64,000 nucleotides of DNA from Fimbriiglobus ruber. Its GTDB lineage: Bacteria > Planctomycetota > Planctomycetia > Gemmatales > Gemmataceae. The stretch spans positions 62,001 through 126,000 of the forward strand of contig NZ_NIDE01000003.1 in the NCBI RefSeq assembly GCF_002197845.1. The letters run 5' to 3'. Numbering within the stretch: the first letter of the stretch is position 1; every line of letters begins with the position of its first letter. The notes under the pieces were generated by a model. It was not told where the DNA came from. It did not search any database and was given only the letters and a program-made list of their open reading frames with translations. A program made the translations under genes and the position numbers. Shown in pieces: positions 32,106-43,734 of this stretch.

Positions 32106-34943
32106 TCAGCCGGCGATCGTGGGTTCTTCGTGTTCGCCCGCGTGAACGCGCGACGTACTCCGGTGGATCACGGCGGCCGCGGACGGCGCGATCGCGTCGA
32201 CCTCCGTGCCGGTCGAGTGGTGGCTCAGGCGGACGGCCAGCGTTTGCTCGGCGACCAACAAGAGGAACAAAATCAGGAACAGCCAGATCGTTTCCGAAAG
32301 GTCGGACTGCTTGTTGCGGAAGGCCTTGGCCCACTCGGGGTCGTCCGGCGACTGGAGTTCGACCCCGGGGGCGAGGACGCTCACGTCGTCGCGGGAGACC
32401 CGCCGCAGGTCGCCTTCGTGGGCGGCGTCGAGGTTGACCGCGACGCCGCGGTATTCCGGCGCCTCGGGCGCCTCGTTCGCGGTCGCCGTCTGCGGCTTGA
32501 CGTTGGTGAAGGTAAAGAGATACGCGCCCGGGTTCACGGCCTCGGTGAACCCGAGAACCAGCCGGTCCCCTTCCGCCCGGAGCGGTTGCTCCTTGAGGTC
32601 GACGATCGGGGCGGGGTCGGTCGCGTTCCCCCGCGCGGCGGGCTTGAACGGGTCGTGGGTCATGAACGCCCGGCGGACGGACGGCTTGTACCGGGCCGCG
32701 TCCAGCCGAATCTCGACCGGGGCGCCGACCAGGCGGTTTTCGTCAGCCCCGGCACCAGAAAGGTAGTTGGCCATTTCGTTGACGAACGGCCGGTACGATG
32801 CGGCTCCCGGCTTCTCGGTCGGCCAGTCACTCCACGCCTCGCCCGCGGTCGTGGTCACGACCGCGACGCGACCGCGGCCGAACTCCTTGGCGACGTACAG
32901 CGGGTCGCCGTACTTCACTCGGTCTCGGAGGCGGGCGACTTCTGTGCGGAGGTCGGCGTTCTTCGGGTTGGCCCAGAACTCCCGCAACAGCGCCTCGGTC
33001 GGATTCCCTTCGCCCCGTTGGTCGCTGAGCAGGTCGTCCAACAGTCCGGCGAGCCGATAAAGCGGGTCGGACGAAACGACGACCCGCCGGAGGTCGTCCC
33101 TGAGTTTGTCGACCGCTTCCTTGTATTTCGCGAATTCGGCGTCGCCGATCACCCGTTGGATACGGTCGGTGACGGCCCGGACCGGCGCCTCGAAGTCGCT
33201 CATCGGCGATTCGTTCGGCAGGCAGTACAGTTCGGCCACGCTCTTGTCGTCGTGCCACTTCCCGACAGGCACGACCGGCCAATGCCGCTTGATCGAAATG
33301 AACCAGAACGCCCGCTCGAACAGTTCGGCGTCCTTGAGCGGTTCGCCGCGCTCGTCGGTGTAGAGCCCGGCGAGGGCCGGGTGCGTCCGCCGGGCGGGGT
33401 CGCGGAGGAGGATCTTCTTGGAGAGCCGGAACCGCCGGGCCTGGAGTTCTTCTTCGGGTAGTTCCTTGCTCGGCTTGCCTTCCAACGGGACAGGAAACAG
33501 CCCGCCACCGTCGCGGTAGAGCGTCTGGTTGTAGTCGTTCGCGTTCACGTCCGGCCCGAGGAAGAAGCCGACGCCGCCGCCGGTCTTCGTGTACTGCTCG
33601 AGATTTTTGACCGCCGCGTCGGTCAGCGACGGGACGTTTAGGAGCATGACGAAAGCGTACTTGCCGAGGTCGGCTGTTTCCAGATCGCGGGTGGTCTTGT
33701 CCACCCAGGCGTAGCCGCCGAAGGCGCCGTTGAACACCGGCCGCATGTAAACGCCGTCGCCCTCTTTCGTCTCTCGCAGGTTCGGGCGGCCCTCGACGAC
33801 CATGATCGGCAGACGTTCGCGGACTTCCACGACCGCGTGGCGGAGGTTGTCGGCCACGATCCCGCCCGGTTCGCCGCTCTCCAGGCTCACGGTCACGAGG
33901 CTGAACCGGTCGAGCGGCTTCTCCTCGGTCCCGATGCGGTCGAAAGTCAGGTCGAATTTCGCCGTACGGTCCTGGTTGCCCGGGATGGTCGGGATCGAGA
34001 CGGACCGGCCTTTGTTCTCGTCGCCGTTCACCTTGACCGTGAACCGGACGTTCTTCATCTCGCTGTTGCCGAAGTTCTTGACCCGTAGGGTGAACTCGAC
34101 CGGGTCGTACCGGGCCACGACCAGTTTCGCGGGCCGCAGTTCGAGAACGGACAGGTTGTCGTGCGCGAGCGGCGACCGGCGGTCGTCCTTCTTGCGGTAC
34201 GGGTGGGCGACATCCACCATGTTGATCTTCACTTTGGCCGCGGTCAGGTCGGCGATCGCCTGCTTGATGGCGTCACCGTCGTCGGTCCAGTCGGTCGCGC
34301 GGAAGTCGCTCAGCACGTGGACGACCTTGCTCACGTCCGCGCCGCGGCCGGCGAACTCGTCCTTCACCTTCTTGAGCCCTTCGGCCAGACTCACACGGAC
34401 GGAGGACGGGTGGAACTGAGACAGGTGAGACTTGAGGTTGTCCGCGGACTTGTCGGTCAGTCGGCCGACGTCGTGCGGGGTCGTCAGGCTGGAGAGCGAG
34501 TAGACTTCCATCGTCTGCGGCACGGTCGCCTCGGCCGCCGCCTTGACGATCTGGTCGGTGAGAACCCGCTTGGCTTCCTCGAAGGCGTCCGAGGGCGTCC
34601 CGTCTTCGCCGCGCCAGCCGTCGGCCATGCTCGGCGAGTCGTCGAGGACGACGAGGTGAACGGTCGTCCGGCTCTCCTGGCCGGTCAAGTCGAAGCCCGT
34701 GTACCGGCCGACGAGCAGGCCGAGGAACAGGATGATCAGGATACGAAGGAGGAGCAGCAGGAGTTGCTGGAAAATGAGCTTCCGCTTCATCCGCTTTTGG
34801 GCCTTGAGGAGAAACTCCATCGCGGCCCACTGAACCCGCTTGAACCGGATGCGGTTGATCAGGTGGATGATGATCGGCGAACTGACGAGGAGAACCCCGG
34901 CCAACATCGACCACGGATTCAAGAATAGAGACGGGTCGAACAT
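32106..34943 (-). CDS. BatA-domain/VWA membrane protein
   Basis: A 945-residue protein that starts with the BatA N-terminal double-membrane domain (SMLAGVLLVSSPIIIHLINR, then MKRKLIFQQLLLLLLRIL). A VWA domain follows at about residues 95-280, with its MIDAS motif in VVLDDSPSMADGW. After a long region with Ig-like and amidotransferase-like segments (VGFFLGPDVNANDY) a terminal helix anchors it again (WLFLILFLLLVAEQTL). Bat proteins work with MoxR ATPases and were first linked to aerotolerance in Bacteroides; their role here is inferred from that family. It follows the DUF58 gene after 55 bp. Confidence 0.85.
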   Translation of the reverse strand: MFDPSLFLNPWSMLAGVLLVSSPIIIHLINRIRFKRVQWAAMEFLLKAQKRMKRKLIFQQLLLLLLRILIILFLGLLVGRYTGFDLTGQESRTTVHLVVLDDSPSMADGWRGEDGTPSDAFEEAKRVLTDQIVKAAAEATVPQTMEVYSLSSLTTPHDVGRLTDKSADNLKSHLSQFHPSSVRVSLAEGLKKVKDEFAGRGADVSKVVHVLSDFRATDWTDDGDAIKQAIADLTAAKVKINMVDVAHPYRKKDDRRSPLAHDNLSVLELRPAKLVVARYDPVEFTLRVKNFGNSEMKNVRFTVKVNGDENKGRSVSIPTIPGNQDRTAKFDLTFDRIGTEEKPLDRFSLVTVSLESGEPGGIVADNLRHAVVEVRERLPIMVVEGRPNLRETKEGDGVYMRPVFNGAFGGYAWVDKTTRDLETADLGKYAFVMLLNVPSLTDAAVKNLEQYTKTGGGVGFFLGPDVNANDYNQTLYRDGGGLFPVPLEGKPSKELPEEELQARRFRLSKKILLRDPARRTHPALAGLYTDERGEPLKDAELFERAFWFISIKRHWPVVPVGKWHDDKSVAELYCLPNESPMSDFEAPVRAVTDRIQRVIGDAEFAKYKEAVDKLRDDLRRVVVSSDPLYRLAGLLDDLLSDQRGEGNPTEALLREFWANPKNADLRTEVARLRDRVKYGDPLYVAKEFGRGRVAVVTTTAGEAWSDWPTEKPGAASYRPFVNEMANYLSGAGADENRLVGAPVEIRLDAARYKPSVRRAFMTHDPFKPAARGNATDPAPIVDLKEQPLRAEGDRLVLGFTEAVNPGAYLFTFTNVKPQTATANEAPEAPEYRGVAVNLDAAHEGDLRRVSRDDVSVLAPGVELQSPDDPEWAKAFRNKQSDLSETIWLFLILFLLLVAEQTLAVRLSHHSTGTEVDAIAPSAAAVIHRSTSRVHAGEHEEPTIAG

Positions 34944-34998
34944 CGGGGGTCGGTCTCGGGAGGATCTTTTTCGGGGCGGGCGGACGCGACGGCCGGCG

Positions 34999-35931
<933 letters not shown>

Positions 35932-35965
35932 TGTGCCGAGTTCCAATCGTTGATCGATGTCGTCA

Positions 35966-36134
35966 GGCGAGCGGGGGACGTTAGTCCCCTGATTCTGAAA
36001 AACAACCACAGTCCAGAATCAGCCCACTCCCAGAATCCGTCGCTCCGCATCCGAAACTGATTCTCCGCATCCGGGAACAGTCTCCATTCGGAGATTGTCC
36101 CCTAGAAGCAGGGGACTAGCGTCCCCCGCTCGCC
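35966..36134. repeat. 26-bp inverted repeat with 117-base spacer
   Basis: 35966-35991 pairs with 36109-36134 at 25 of 26 positions. Each arm contains GGGGAC...GTCCCC as a palindrome of its own. The core GCGAGCGGGGGACG is almost the same as that of the repeat at 21901-21993. It fills most of the gap between MoxR and DUF58. Confidence 0.9.
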
Positions 36135-36150
36135 AGTCGCAGGAGGATCT

Positions 36151-37215
<1,065 letters not shown>

Positions 37216-37296
37216 TCGTTGCTCGCTCGGTGGGGGTCGGTGTACGTATGCCGTGCGAACCGCCAACCCACTCGGGGTCGCGGTCCGCACCCGGAA

Positions 37297-38415
37297 TTAG
37301 CGGTGGTAAATCGGCAGCGTGGCCTTATCGAGTTGGAGGATGGTCAGGTTAATGCAGGTACCGAACACGGGGCCGACGTACCCGACGCCGTTCCAACTGC
37401 CGTCGGCGTTCTGCGAACTCTGGATGTCGTCGAACGTCGCCTTCTTGTACGCGCTCCAGGTCAGCCAGGAGTCCTTCGCGTCTTTCGGGAAGAGGTCGCC
37501 GTAGCGGTCTTCGCCGAGGACGTAAAGCGCCTGTGACAGGTAGTAGCTCTGGTATTCGTCCTGCCCGCCCCCCCGGCGGAGGGGGATGTTTTCCTTGCAG
37601 TACTTGATCCACTTCTTGGCGTACTCGTCCTTGTACTGGCCCGAGCTGAACGCACAGGCGACGGCCGCCGCGGTCAAGGCCGGTCGCTCCTGGCCGGCCT
37701 GGGCGGCCCCGTGGGCGAGGCTGTAGATGATTCCGCCGCGGGGCGTCGTGCAGTCGTGGAGGTACTTCGTCGCCTTGTCGATGATTTCCTTGGGCACCGG
37801 GATGCCGGCGTTCCGCGCCGCCCGGAGGCCCTGGAGTTGGGTGATGGTCGTGGACCCTTCGTCGAAGTTGCCGCCGTCCTTGGCCGACACGTACCCCCAC
37901 CCGCCCCTGTCCGTCTGGGCCTTGCCGCAGAACTCGACGGCCTTCTTCAGCATGACTTCGAGTTTCTTCCGCCGGTCGCCGTCTTCCTCTTCGCCGTAGA
38001 CGCTGGCGAGGAAGAGCATGCCGAAGCCGTGCCCGTAGGTGTACCGGGACGACTCGGTCGGGTTCGCCGGGTTGCCGAGGAGCCCGGACGCCTGAGACCG
38101 GGCCATGAACCAGTCGACCGCCTTGACGATGTTGTCGCAGTATTTCCCTTCCCGGAGGGTGCTGCCGTGCATGAGCATGCACATGCCGGCCATCGCGGTC
38201 ATCGACGTGGGGTACTGCCCGCCCTGGGCTTCCCAGTGGCCGTCTGGCGCCTGGGTCTTCTTCAACCACTCCAGGCCGCGGTCGACGATCGCGTCGACGT
38301 CCATCTTCTTTTTGCCACCCTCTTGCGCCGTTGCGGGTACCGCAACGGCGGCGAGAGCGGCAAAAGCCAGCGCGAGGCGGGCGACGGGTCGCGTCAGCCG
38401 GTCCGTGATCATCAT
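37297..38415 (-). CDS. squalene-cyclase-like repeat protein, secreted
   Basis: A 372-residue protein with a signal peptide (residues about 8-30, ending near VPATAQ). The mature part carries alpha-helical prenyltransferase/squalene-oxidase repeats with QxxxGxW-like units (LKKTQAPDGHWEAQ, CGKAQTDRGGWGYV, QSSQNADGSWNG). The DxDD catalytic motif of terpene cyclases is not present, so it is most likely a toroidal binding protein rather than a cyclase. Planctomycetes encode many such secreted proteins. The start at 38415 was chosen for its signal peptide; the frame is open to 38586. It lies between the PQQ gene and MoxR. Confidence 0.82.
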   Translation of the reverse strand: MMITDRLTRPVARLALAFAALAAVAVPATAQEGGKKKMDVDAIVDRGLEWLKKTQAPDGHWEAQGGQYPTSMTAMAGMCMLMHGSTLREGKYCDNIVKAVDWFMARSQASGLLGNPANPTESSRYTYGHGFGMLFLASVYGEEEDGDRRKKLEVMLKKAVEFCGKAQTDRGGWGYVSAKDGGNFDEGSTTITQLQGLRAARNAGIPVPKEIIDKATKYLHDCTTPRGGIIYSLAHGAAQAGQERPALTAAAVACAFSSGQYKDEYAKKWIKYCKENIPLRRGGGQDEYQSYYLSQALYVLGEDRYGDLFPKDAKDSWLTWSAYKKATFDDIQSSQNADGSWNGVGYVGPVFGTCINLTILQLDKATLPIYHR

Positions 38416-38551
38416 CGCACCCCGGGTTAGGGTCGGGAACAGGATGCCCTGTCTAGGGGAGAGACGAGACACGGCCGAAATACTGACAGCCTTCATGTGT
38501 GCTTGGGTGTTGTCGCTCCAGGCTCGGCCCACGGAACGACGCCCCTCACTT

Positions 38552-41500
38552 TTACTTGTCCCCTTTGCCGTCCGTCTCGGGAACAATCCGCACGCGGAGG
38601 TCGTACCGCCAGAACTCGACCACTCGCGTCTTCGGCTCGCTGAACGCGGCCACGAAGAAGCCGTTCTGCGGGAACTGGCGGTGCAGTTTTAGCTTGCCCA
38701 ACTGCTTGTCCAAAATCGCGACCTGGTATGAGAAGGTCTTGGTGGTCTCGTCCATAACTTGCCCGGCCGCGACCAGGACGGGAAGGTCGTCGAATCGCTC
38801 CAGGAGCAGTAACTGATTCTCGAACAAGCGGTCGGTGAACCAGAGGCGCTTCCCGGTGGCCCGGTCGAACCCGTAGGCGGCCCCGTTGACCGGCAGGTGG
38901 CGGATCATCGTGCTGTAGTAATTCGCCTGACCGCCCGGCTTGTTCAGGAACAAGTAGACGCGGTCGGCGTCCGCGAGGACGACGGGTTGAGTCGCCGTGA
39001 TGCGGCCGGTCGAATCGACCAGGTGCGGCTCGCGGCGGGCGGGGTCCACCGCCCCGCGGAAGATGATCTTCCCGGTCCGCGCGGCCAACACTTCGAAGTC
39101 GCCCTCGGCGTTCAGGCAGCCGGTCAGTTCCGGGTCGAGCGTCTTGATGAGCAGCGATTTCGGCGGGTACTCCTTGGTCCACACGTCCTGACCATTCAGC
39201 GGGTCGTAGAGGCGGAGGGTGCGGGGTTTGTCCTCGCCGCCGCCCTCGTTCAACAGGATCAGTCGCCCGAACACCCCGACCCGGGAGGTGCCGGTGAAGA
39301 CGCCCGCGAAATCCTTGGCCCCGGCCACGGTCGTCCCGTCCACCGCCCGGATCACGCGGGAGTTCGAGCCCTCGACCAGGAACACGTGCTTGGCGTCGCC
39401 GAAAATCTGGACCTTGGGCGAGACGTTCGAGCGGACCCACAGCTTCTGACCGGTCGCCGGGTCGAGGGCCACGAGACCGTCGCGGGTGACGAGGCAGGTG
39501 TAAGTCGGCTGGAGGACGGCCGAGCGGCCGAGGCGGAGGGTCCAGCCGTCCTCGTAGGAGAACAAGGCGTCCCCGTCGGCCATCTCCATCCGCGGCGGGT
39601 TGTTGTAAGGGGCCGCGCCGGCGCCGATCAAGTTGTACCGCCAGAGCTCGCGCTTCTCGGCGAGGTCGAAGCAGTACGCGAACTGGCCGATGGTGAGCAG
39701 GACGAGGTGGCCGTTGGCCTGCGCGATCCTGTACGTCGGCATGCCCTGGTTGATGCCGTTCAGGGTCATGATCTGGGTGAGCCCGCCGAACTTGCACCGC
39801 TCCTCGCCGGTGTAGCGGTCGATCACCTTGAGCGCCCACGACCCGTCCTGGTTCGGGCTGGATTCCATCGTCAGCGAGAAACGGCGGAAGAACGGGAACA
39901 GGTCGCCTTCGGGGGTCAGGGCGAACGACTGCAGAACGAGCCGGTTCATCGCCCCCTGCCCCTGTTGGACGTCCACCTTGTACCGCGACGACGTCGGGCC
40001 GGGGCTCGGCTCCAGGTAGGGGAGTAGCCGCTTGTCCGTGATGAGGTCGCCGTAAATGTCCGCGCCGGTCTTCCCGTCACGAATCGTCACGTCGGCGTAC
40101 TTCGTGCCCAACTGGGCGTAGAGGCCGACGGCGTCTTCGAGCATACCGCGCCGGGTCATCACCCGGGCCAACGCCTCGACCGCCTTCGCGGCCGTCGGCG
40201 GGTCGTCGGCCGTGGCCCAGAGTTGCATGAGTTGTGTTTGGGCTTCCCGGAGATCCTCGTCGTTGTTGGTCTGGAGCAGCTTTTCGGCGAGAAGGAGTTG
40301 GGCTTCCCGGCCGGCCGGGAAGTACGGGCCGAAGACCTTGACGAACTCGCGGAGCCGGGTGAGATCGTTGGCCGTGCGGACCCCGTCCCAGTCCTTCTGC
40401 ACGCGCTCTTCGAGCGGCTTCCGGACGGCCGGGTCGGTCGCGTGGCGGATCATGCTGTCGATCTTCCCGCGAGCCCAAACGTCCGGGCGGGTCGTCCCAT
40501 TGGGCTCGTCGTAAATCGCCACGAGTTGCTTGTTGTCCCCCAAGGCGGCGAACGCACGGTAATGGTCGAACGCCTCGGCCAGTCGGCCCTGCTTTTCCCG
40601 CCCCTTGGCGACCAGCGCGAGATAAAGCCCCTTGCGCCGGACCTGTTCGTCCATCAACCGCTGTTTTTCGGCTGGGTCGTCGCTTTCGATCGGAACCTCG
40701 CAAAGCGCCTCGTATTCGTTCAGTATGGACTCGCCCGCGGCAAAATCGTCGCGGAGGAGGTCGGTGTAAGCGAGGTAAAGTTTCTGCCGAATCTTTTTAC
40801 GCACCAGCTCGGGTGGGTTGTTTTGGTTGGCGGCCTTGAAGTCCGCGATCGCTTCGCGAATTTTTCCGTCGTCGAGCTGGAGTTCGCCCCGGTCGGCGAG
40901 TCCGACGGGGTCGCGCGGGTTGTTTTTGAGAAGACGGTCCATTTCCCGTTTCTTCAATTCGATCAGTGGGAACGCGGTCACGTCGGTCGCGGACTGGGAG
41001 AAGAGTTGGCCGTCGTGGAATACGAGATTCCCGATCGCGAACCGCGGGTCGGTCGCGCCGTCGCCCTTGCGGCGGATCGTCGTCTTTGACTTCACCCGGC
41101 CGGTGTTCACGTCGATCACCCAGACCTGGGCTTCTTTTGAGGTCTTGTCCGGGGAACCGACGACCGGGACGTAGAAGAGCCCGTCCTTGCCGGCGATCCC
41201 GTGCCCGCAGGGAGTTCCGATGCTGACGCTCTCCCAAACGACCGACGGCTTCCCTTTGCCGTCCCCGCCGAGGGCGTACGCCCGAACGGACTCCTTGCCG
41301 ACGACGAGAACCTTGTCGCCGACGACCCCGCCGACGTACAAGTCGTCCGCCCGGCGGGCGTCGGACCAAACGAGTTCGCCGGTCCGCAGGGCCAGGCACT
41401 GGAGTTGATTCGAGTCGTGGGCGGTGAACACGACTTTCCCGCCCGCGATGATCGGGGCGGAGGCGCGCCAGCGTTCGTGGGGGAGGGTCAGGTTGGCCCC

Positions 41501-43456
41501 CTGGGGGTTCCGCGCGTTGAAGCCGCCCGGGAACTGCCGGATGCCGGGCTGAACGGGCGCCTCTTTCTGGGCCTCGCCGTAATACCGAGCCCAGAGCAGG
41601 CTGCGGGCGTTCACGTCGACCGCGACCACGGCCCCACTGTTGGTCGGGCAGATCATGACGCCGTCGGCGAACGCGAGGTACGCCGGCTGAATGCGGCGCA
41701 GGGAGTCCTGGCTCAGCGGCGTGGTCGGGGATCCGAGATTTTGCGTCCAAACCAGTTCCGGCTTCGACCCCTTCGCCTGAACGTACGGGTTCATGCAGAC
41801 GAGTTTGATCTGGCTGTTCTTCTCGTACACGGAGAAGAGTTTGCCGTTCACGGGGAGCGGCGGCCCGAGGAAGTAGGAGTTTTCGGTGAGTTTCTGGGTG
41901 TTGGTCGTGGACTCCTCATCCTGGTCGGTCGCCTGAACCGCACCGGGCCCGCCGAGTTCCCAGACCATCTTCCCGGTATCGATATTCAGTGCGATCAGCC
42001 GACTGAAGTCCCCGGCGTGAGTGGTAGCGATGCCGTTGGGTTGCGGGAACCCCATCTCCGGGTTGAACATCTGGGGCGGGGTCAGGATCGCCAGGTCGTC
42101 GACGAAGTAAACGAACTTCCCGTCGTGGCAGAGTGAACCGGCCTGCGCGTTCTCGAACAACACGGTCGGCATTCGCGTGGCCCAATACTGCTGCCACCAG
42201 ATCTGGGCGCTCTGCCGGCCGTTCCCGCTCATCACGGACTGCGCGCCGCCCCGGGTCGGGGACATCCACACCAACCCGCCGGCGGGGATATTCCTGTCCT
42301 GGACGGGGAACCGGGTGTCTCGGGTCGAAACGGCGTAAACGCCGTCGTAAGTGCGGTAGATGATGACGTTCGGGGCGGTGACCGGGAAGAAGCCGGGGAT
42401 GGCCACCTGCCCCTTGGCCCGGTCGAGTTGCTTGAGCGATTCTTCCAACTTCTGGCGGACCCACTCGGACCCTTCGCGGGACTGGTCGTCCGTCCGGTAG
42501 AGCATCGGGAAGGCGAACGACGGGTCGAGGAACGGGGTACCGGAGTCGCCGAGGCCGGTGTGCGTCGGGTTGCCGTACCGCATCGACACGAAGCCGTCGC
42601 CGATCTGCCCGAGCAGTTCGGCCGGGTGGTCGAGTTCTTTTTTCAGGTCTTCGAGGGAGTACGTCTTGCGGCCGAACACGACGCCGTCGCGGGGGAACTT
42701 CTTTTCGAGGCGGTCCCAAAGTTTGGCGGCCGTTTCCGCCTGGCGGGCGTCACCCGTCCGGCGGAACGCGACGACGGCCTTGAACAGCGCCCGGGGCGTC
42801 AGCGTGTCGTCACCCTCGGGCCGGGCAAGCAACCGGTGGAAGCCGTAGGCCGCCTCGGTGTAGTTGCCGGTTTCGAGGTCGAGGGTCGCGAGGAGCAAGG
42901 TCGCCTGGGCGCCGGCCCGCGTGTGGAAGTACCGTTGGGAGACGTCCGCGAGGGTGGTTTTGTCGTACCCGTTTTGAACCGCTTCCTTGAGCAACGCGTC
43001 GGCCGGCGGGCCGTAAGTCAGTTCGTAAAACTGGCGGCCTTCTTTGGGGAACTCGCCGATGAGTTCGTTGATTTTGGCCTTCACGCTGACGCGGTTCCCC
43101 GCGTCCTTTCCGCTCTTGGTGTCCGTGCGCACGAAGAAAGAATCGCTTTTATTGTCGAGCAGTTGCTGGGCCGTGCTGGTGACGACGTCCCACGGGACCG
43201 TTTTCTTTTCCATGTACTCGATGACGGCCTTCAGTCGTTCACTGTCGTCGCGGTTCTTGGGGAAAACGAACTGGACGTAGCCGTCGGGCTTTCCGATCGA
43301 CGGGTCTTCGCCATCCTTGCCGACCTGTGCCGCCGGCACGGGAACGGCCTGCACCTTGACCACCTGGGCCGCGACCGGCCGCGGGTTCCCCGCCGCGAGC
43401 GCCAGCGCGGTCGCGAGGATCATGAGAGTCGCGCATCGGCAAAGAGAACGGCGCAT
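38552..43456 (-). CDS. giant PQQ-like beta-propeller/TPR secreted protein
   Basis: A 1634-residue exported protein. The ATG at 43456 starts a signal peptide (MRRSLCRCATLMILATALAL); the frame is open to 43732 but that leader is not protein-like. A helical N-terminal part (about 40-270, TPR-like) precedes PQQ-type beta-propeller repeats (ALNIDTGKMVWELGG, AVDVNARSLLWARYY). A second helical TPR block follows (about 950-1200) and a second set of propeller repeats comes at the C-terminus (ALDPATGQKLWVRSN). This is the same fold family as BamB, but no enzymatic residues for a quinoprotein dehydrogenase are evident, so a scaffold role is likely. It is the first gene of the minus-strand cluster. Confidence 0.85.
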   Translation of the reverse strand: MRRSLCRCATLMILATALALAAGNPRPVAAQVVKVQAVPVPAAQVGKDGEDPSIGKPDGYVQFVFPKNRDDSERLKAVIEYMEKKTVPWDVVTSTAQQLLDNKSDSFFVRTDTKSGKDAGNRVSVKAKINELIGEFPKEGRQFYELTYGPPADALLKEAVQNGYDKTTLADVSQRYFHTRAGAQATLLLATLDLETGNYTEAAYGFHRLLARPEGDDTLTPRALFKAVVAFRRTGDARQAETAAKLWDRLEKKFPRDGVVFGRKTYSLEDLKKELDHPAELLGQIGDGFVSMRYGNPTHTGLGDSGTPFLDPSFAFPMLYRTDDQSREGSEWVRQKLEESLKQLDRAKGQVAIPGFFPVTAPNVIIYRTYDGVYAVSTRDTRFPVQDRNIPAGGLVWMSPTRGGAQSVMSGNGRQSAQIWWQQYWATRMPTVLFENAQAGSLCHDGKFVYFVDDLAILTPPQMFNPEMGFPQPNGIATTHAGDFSRLIALNIDTGKMVWELGGPGAVQATDQDEESTTNTQKLTENSYFLGPPLPVNGKLFSVYEKNSQIKLVCMNPYVQAKGSKPELVWTQNLGSPTTPLSQDSLRRIQPAYLAFADGVMICPTNSGAVVAVDVNARSLLWARYYGEAQKEAPVQPGIRQFPGGFNARNPQGANLTLPHERWRASAPIIAGGKVVFTAHDSNQLQCLALRTGELVWSDARRADDLYVGGVVGDKVLVVGKESVRAYALGGDGKGKPSVVWESVSIGTPCGHGIAGKDGLFYVPVVGSPDKTSKEAQVWVIDVNTGRVKSKTTIRRKGDGATDPRFAIGNLVFHDGQLFSQSATDVTAFPLIELKKREMDRLLKNNPRDPVGLADRGELQLDDGKIREAIADFKAANQNNPPELVRKKIRQKLYLAYTDLLRDDFAAGESILNEYEALCEVPIESDDPAEKQRLMDEQVRRKGLYLALVAKGREKQGRLAEAFDHYRAFAALGDNKQLVAIYDEPNGTTRPDVWARGKIDSMIRHATDPAVRKPLEERVQKDWDGVRTANDLTRLREFVKVFGPYFPAGREAQLLLAEKLLQTNNDEDLREAQTQLMQLWATADDPPTAAKAVEALARVMTRRGMLEDAVGLYAQLGTKYADVTIRDGKTGADIYGDLITDKRLLPYLEPSPGPTSSRYKVDVQQGQGAMNRLVLQSFALTPEGDLFPFFRRFSLTMESSPNQDGSWALKVIDRYTGEERCKFGGLTQIMTLNGINQGMPTYRIAQANGHLVLLTIGQFAYCFDLAEKRELWRYNLIGAGAAPYNNPPRMEMADGDALFSYEDGWTLRLGRSAVLQPTYTCLVTRDGLVALDPATGQKLWVRSNVSPKVQIFGDAKHVFLVEGSNSRVIRAVDGTTVAGAKDFAGVFTGTSRVGVFGRLILLNEGGGEDKPRTLRLYDPLNGQDVWTKEYPPKSLLIKTLDPELTGCLNAEGDFEVLAARTGKIIFRGAVDPARREPHLVDSTGRITATQPVVLADADRVYLFLNKPGGQANYYSTMIRHLPVNGAAYGFDRATGKRLWFTDRLFENQLLLLERFDDLPVLVAAGQVMDETTKTFSYQVAILDKQLGKLKLHRQFPQNGFFVAAFSEPKTRVVEFWRYDLRVRIVPETDGKGDK

Positions 43457-43734
43457 GGGATGTCTTCCGTGTCCGGGCGGGACGCCTGACCAACCGTGCT
43501 GGTCGTTAAAAATTGTGCCGGCTCGACGACTCGCCCACAAGGACAAATTCGCGTGGCTTACCGGAGTACCCCGCACGGCGCCATTATAACCGCTGCCCCC
43601 GTACCGCCGTTTCGAGTGCGCGGGGCCACATGAATTAACGACGACCGACGGCCTCGCGTTTAACCCGTTCGGATCGATTGGTTCGTTTCCGTTACCCCAA
43701 TAAAATACCTTCTCCCAATCAGAGAATCGCACCG

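Noticed and set aside
29192-32437. 1081-codon open frame on the plus strand
   Set aside because: Antisense shadow of the two VWA genes, rich in Arg, Val, Asp and Gly as expected for high-GC antisense frames.
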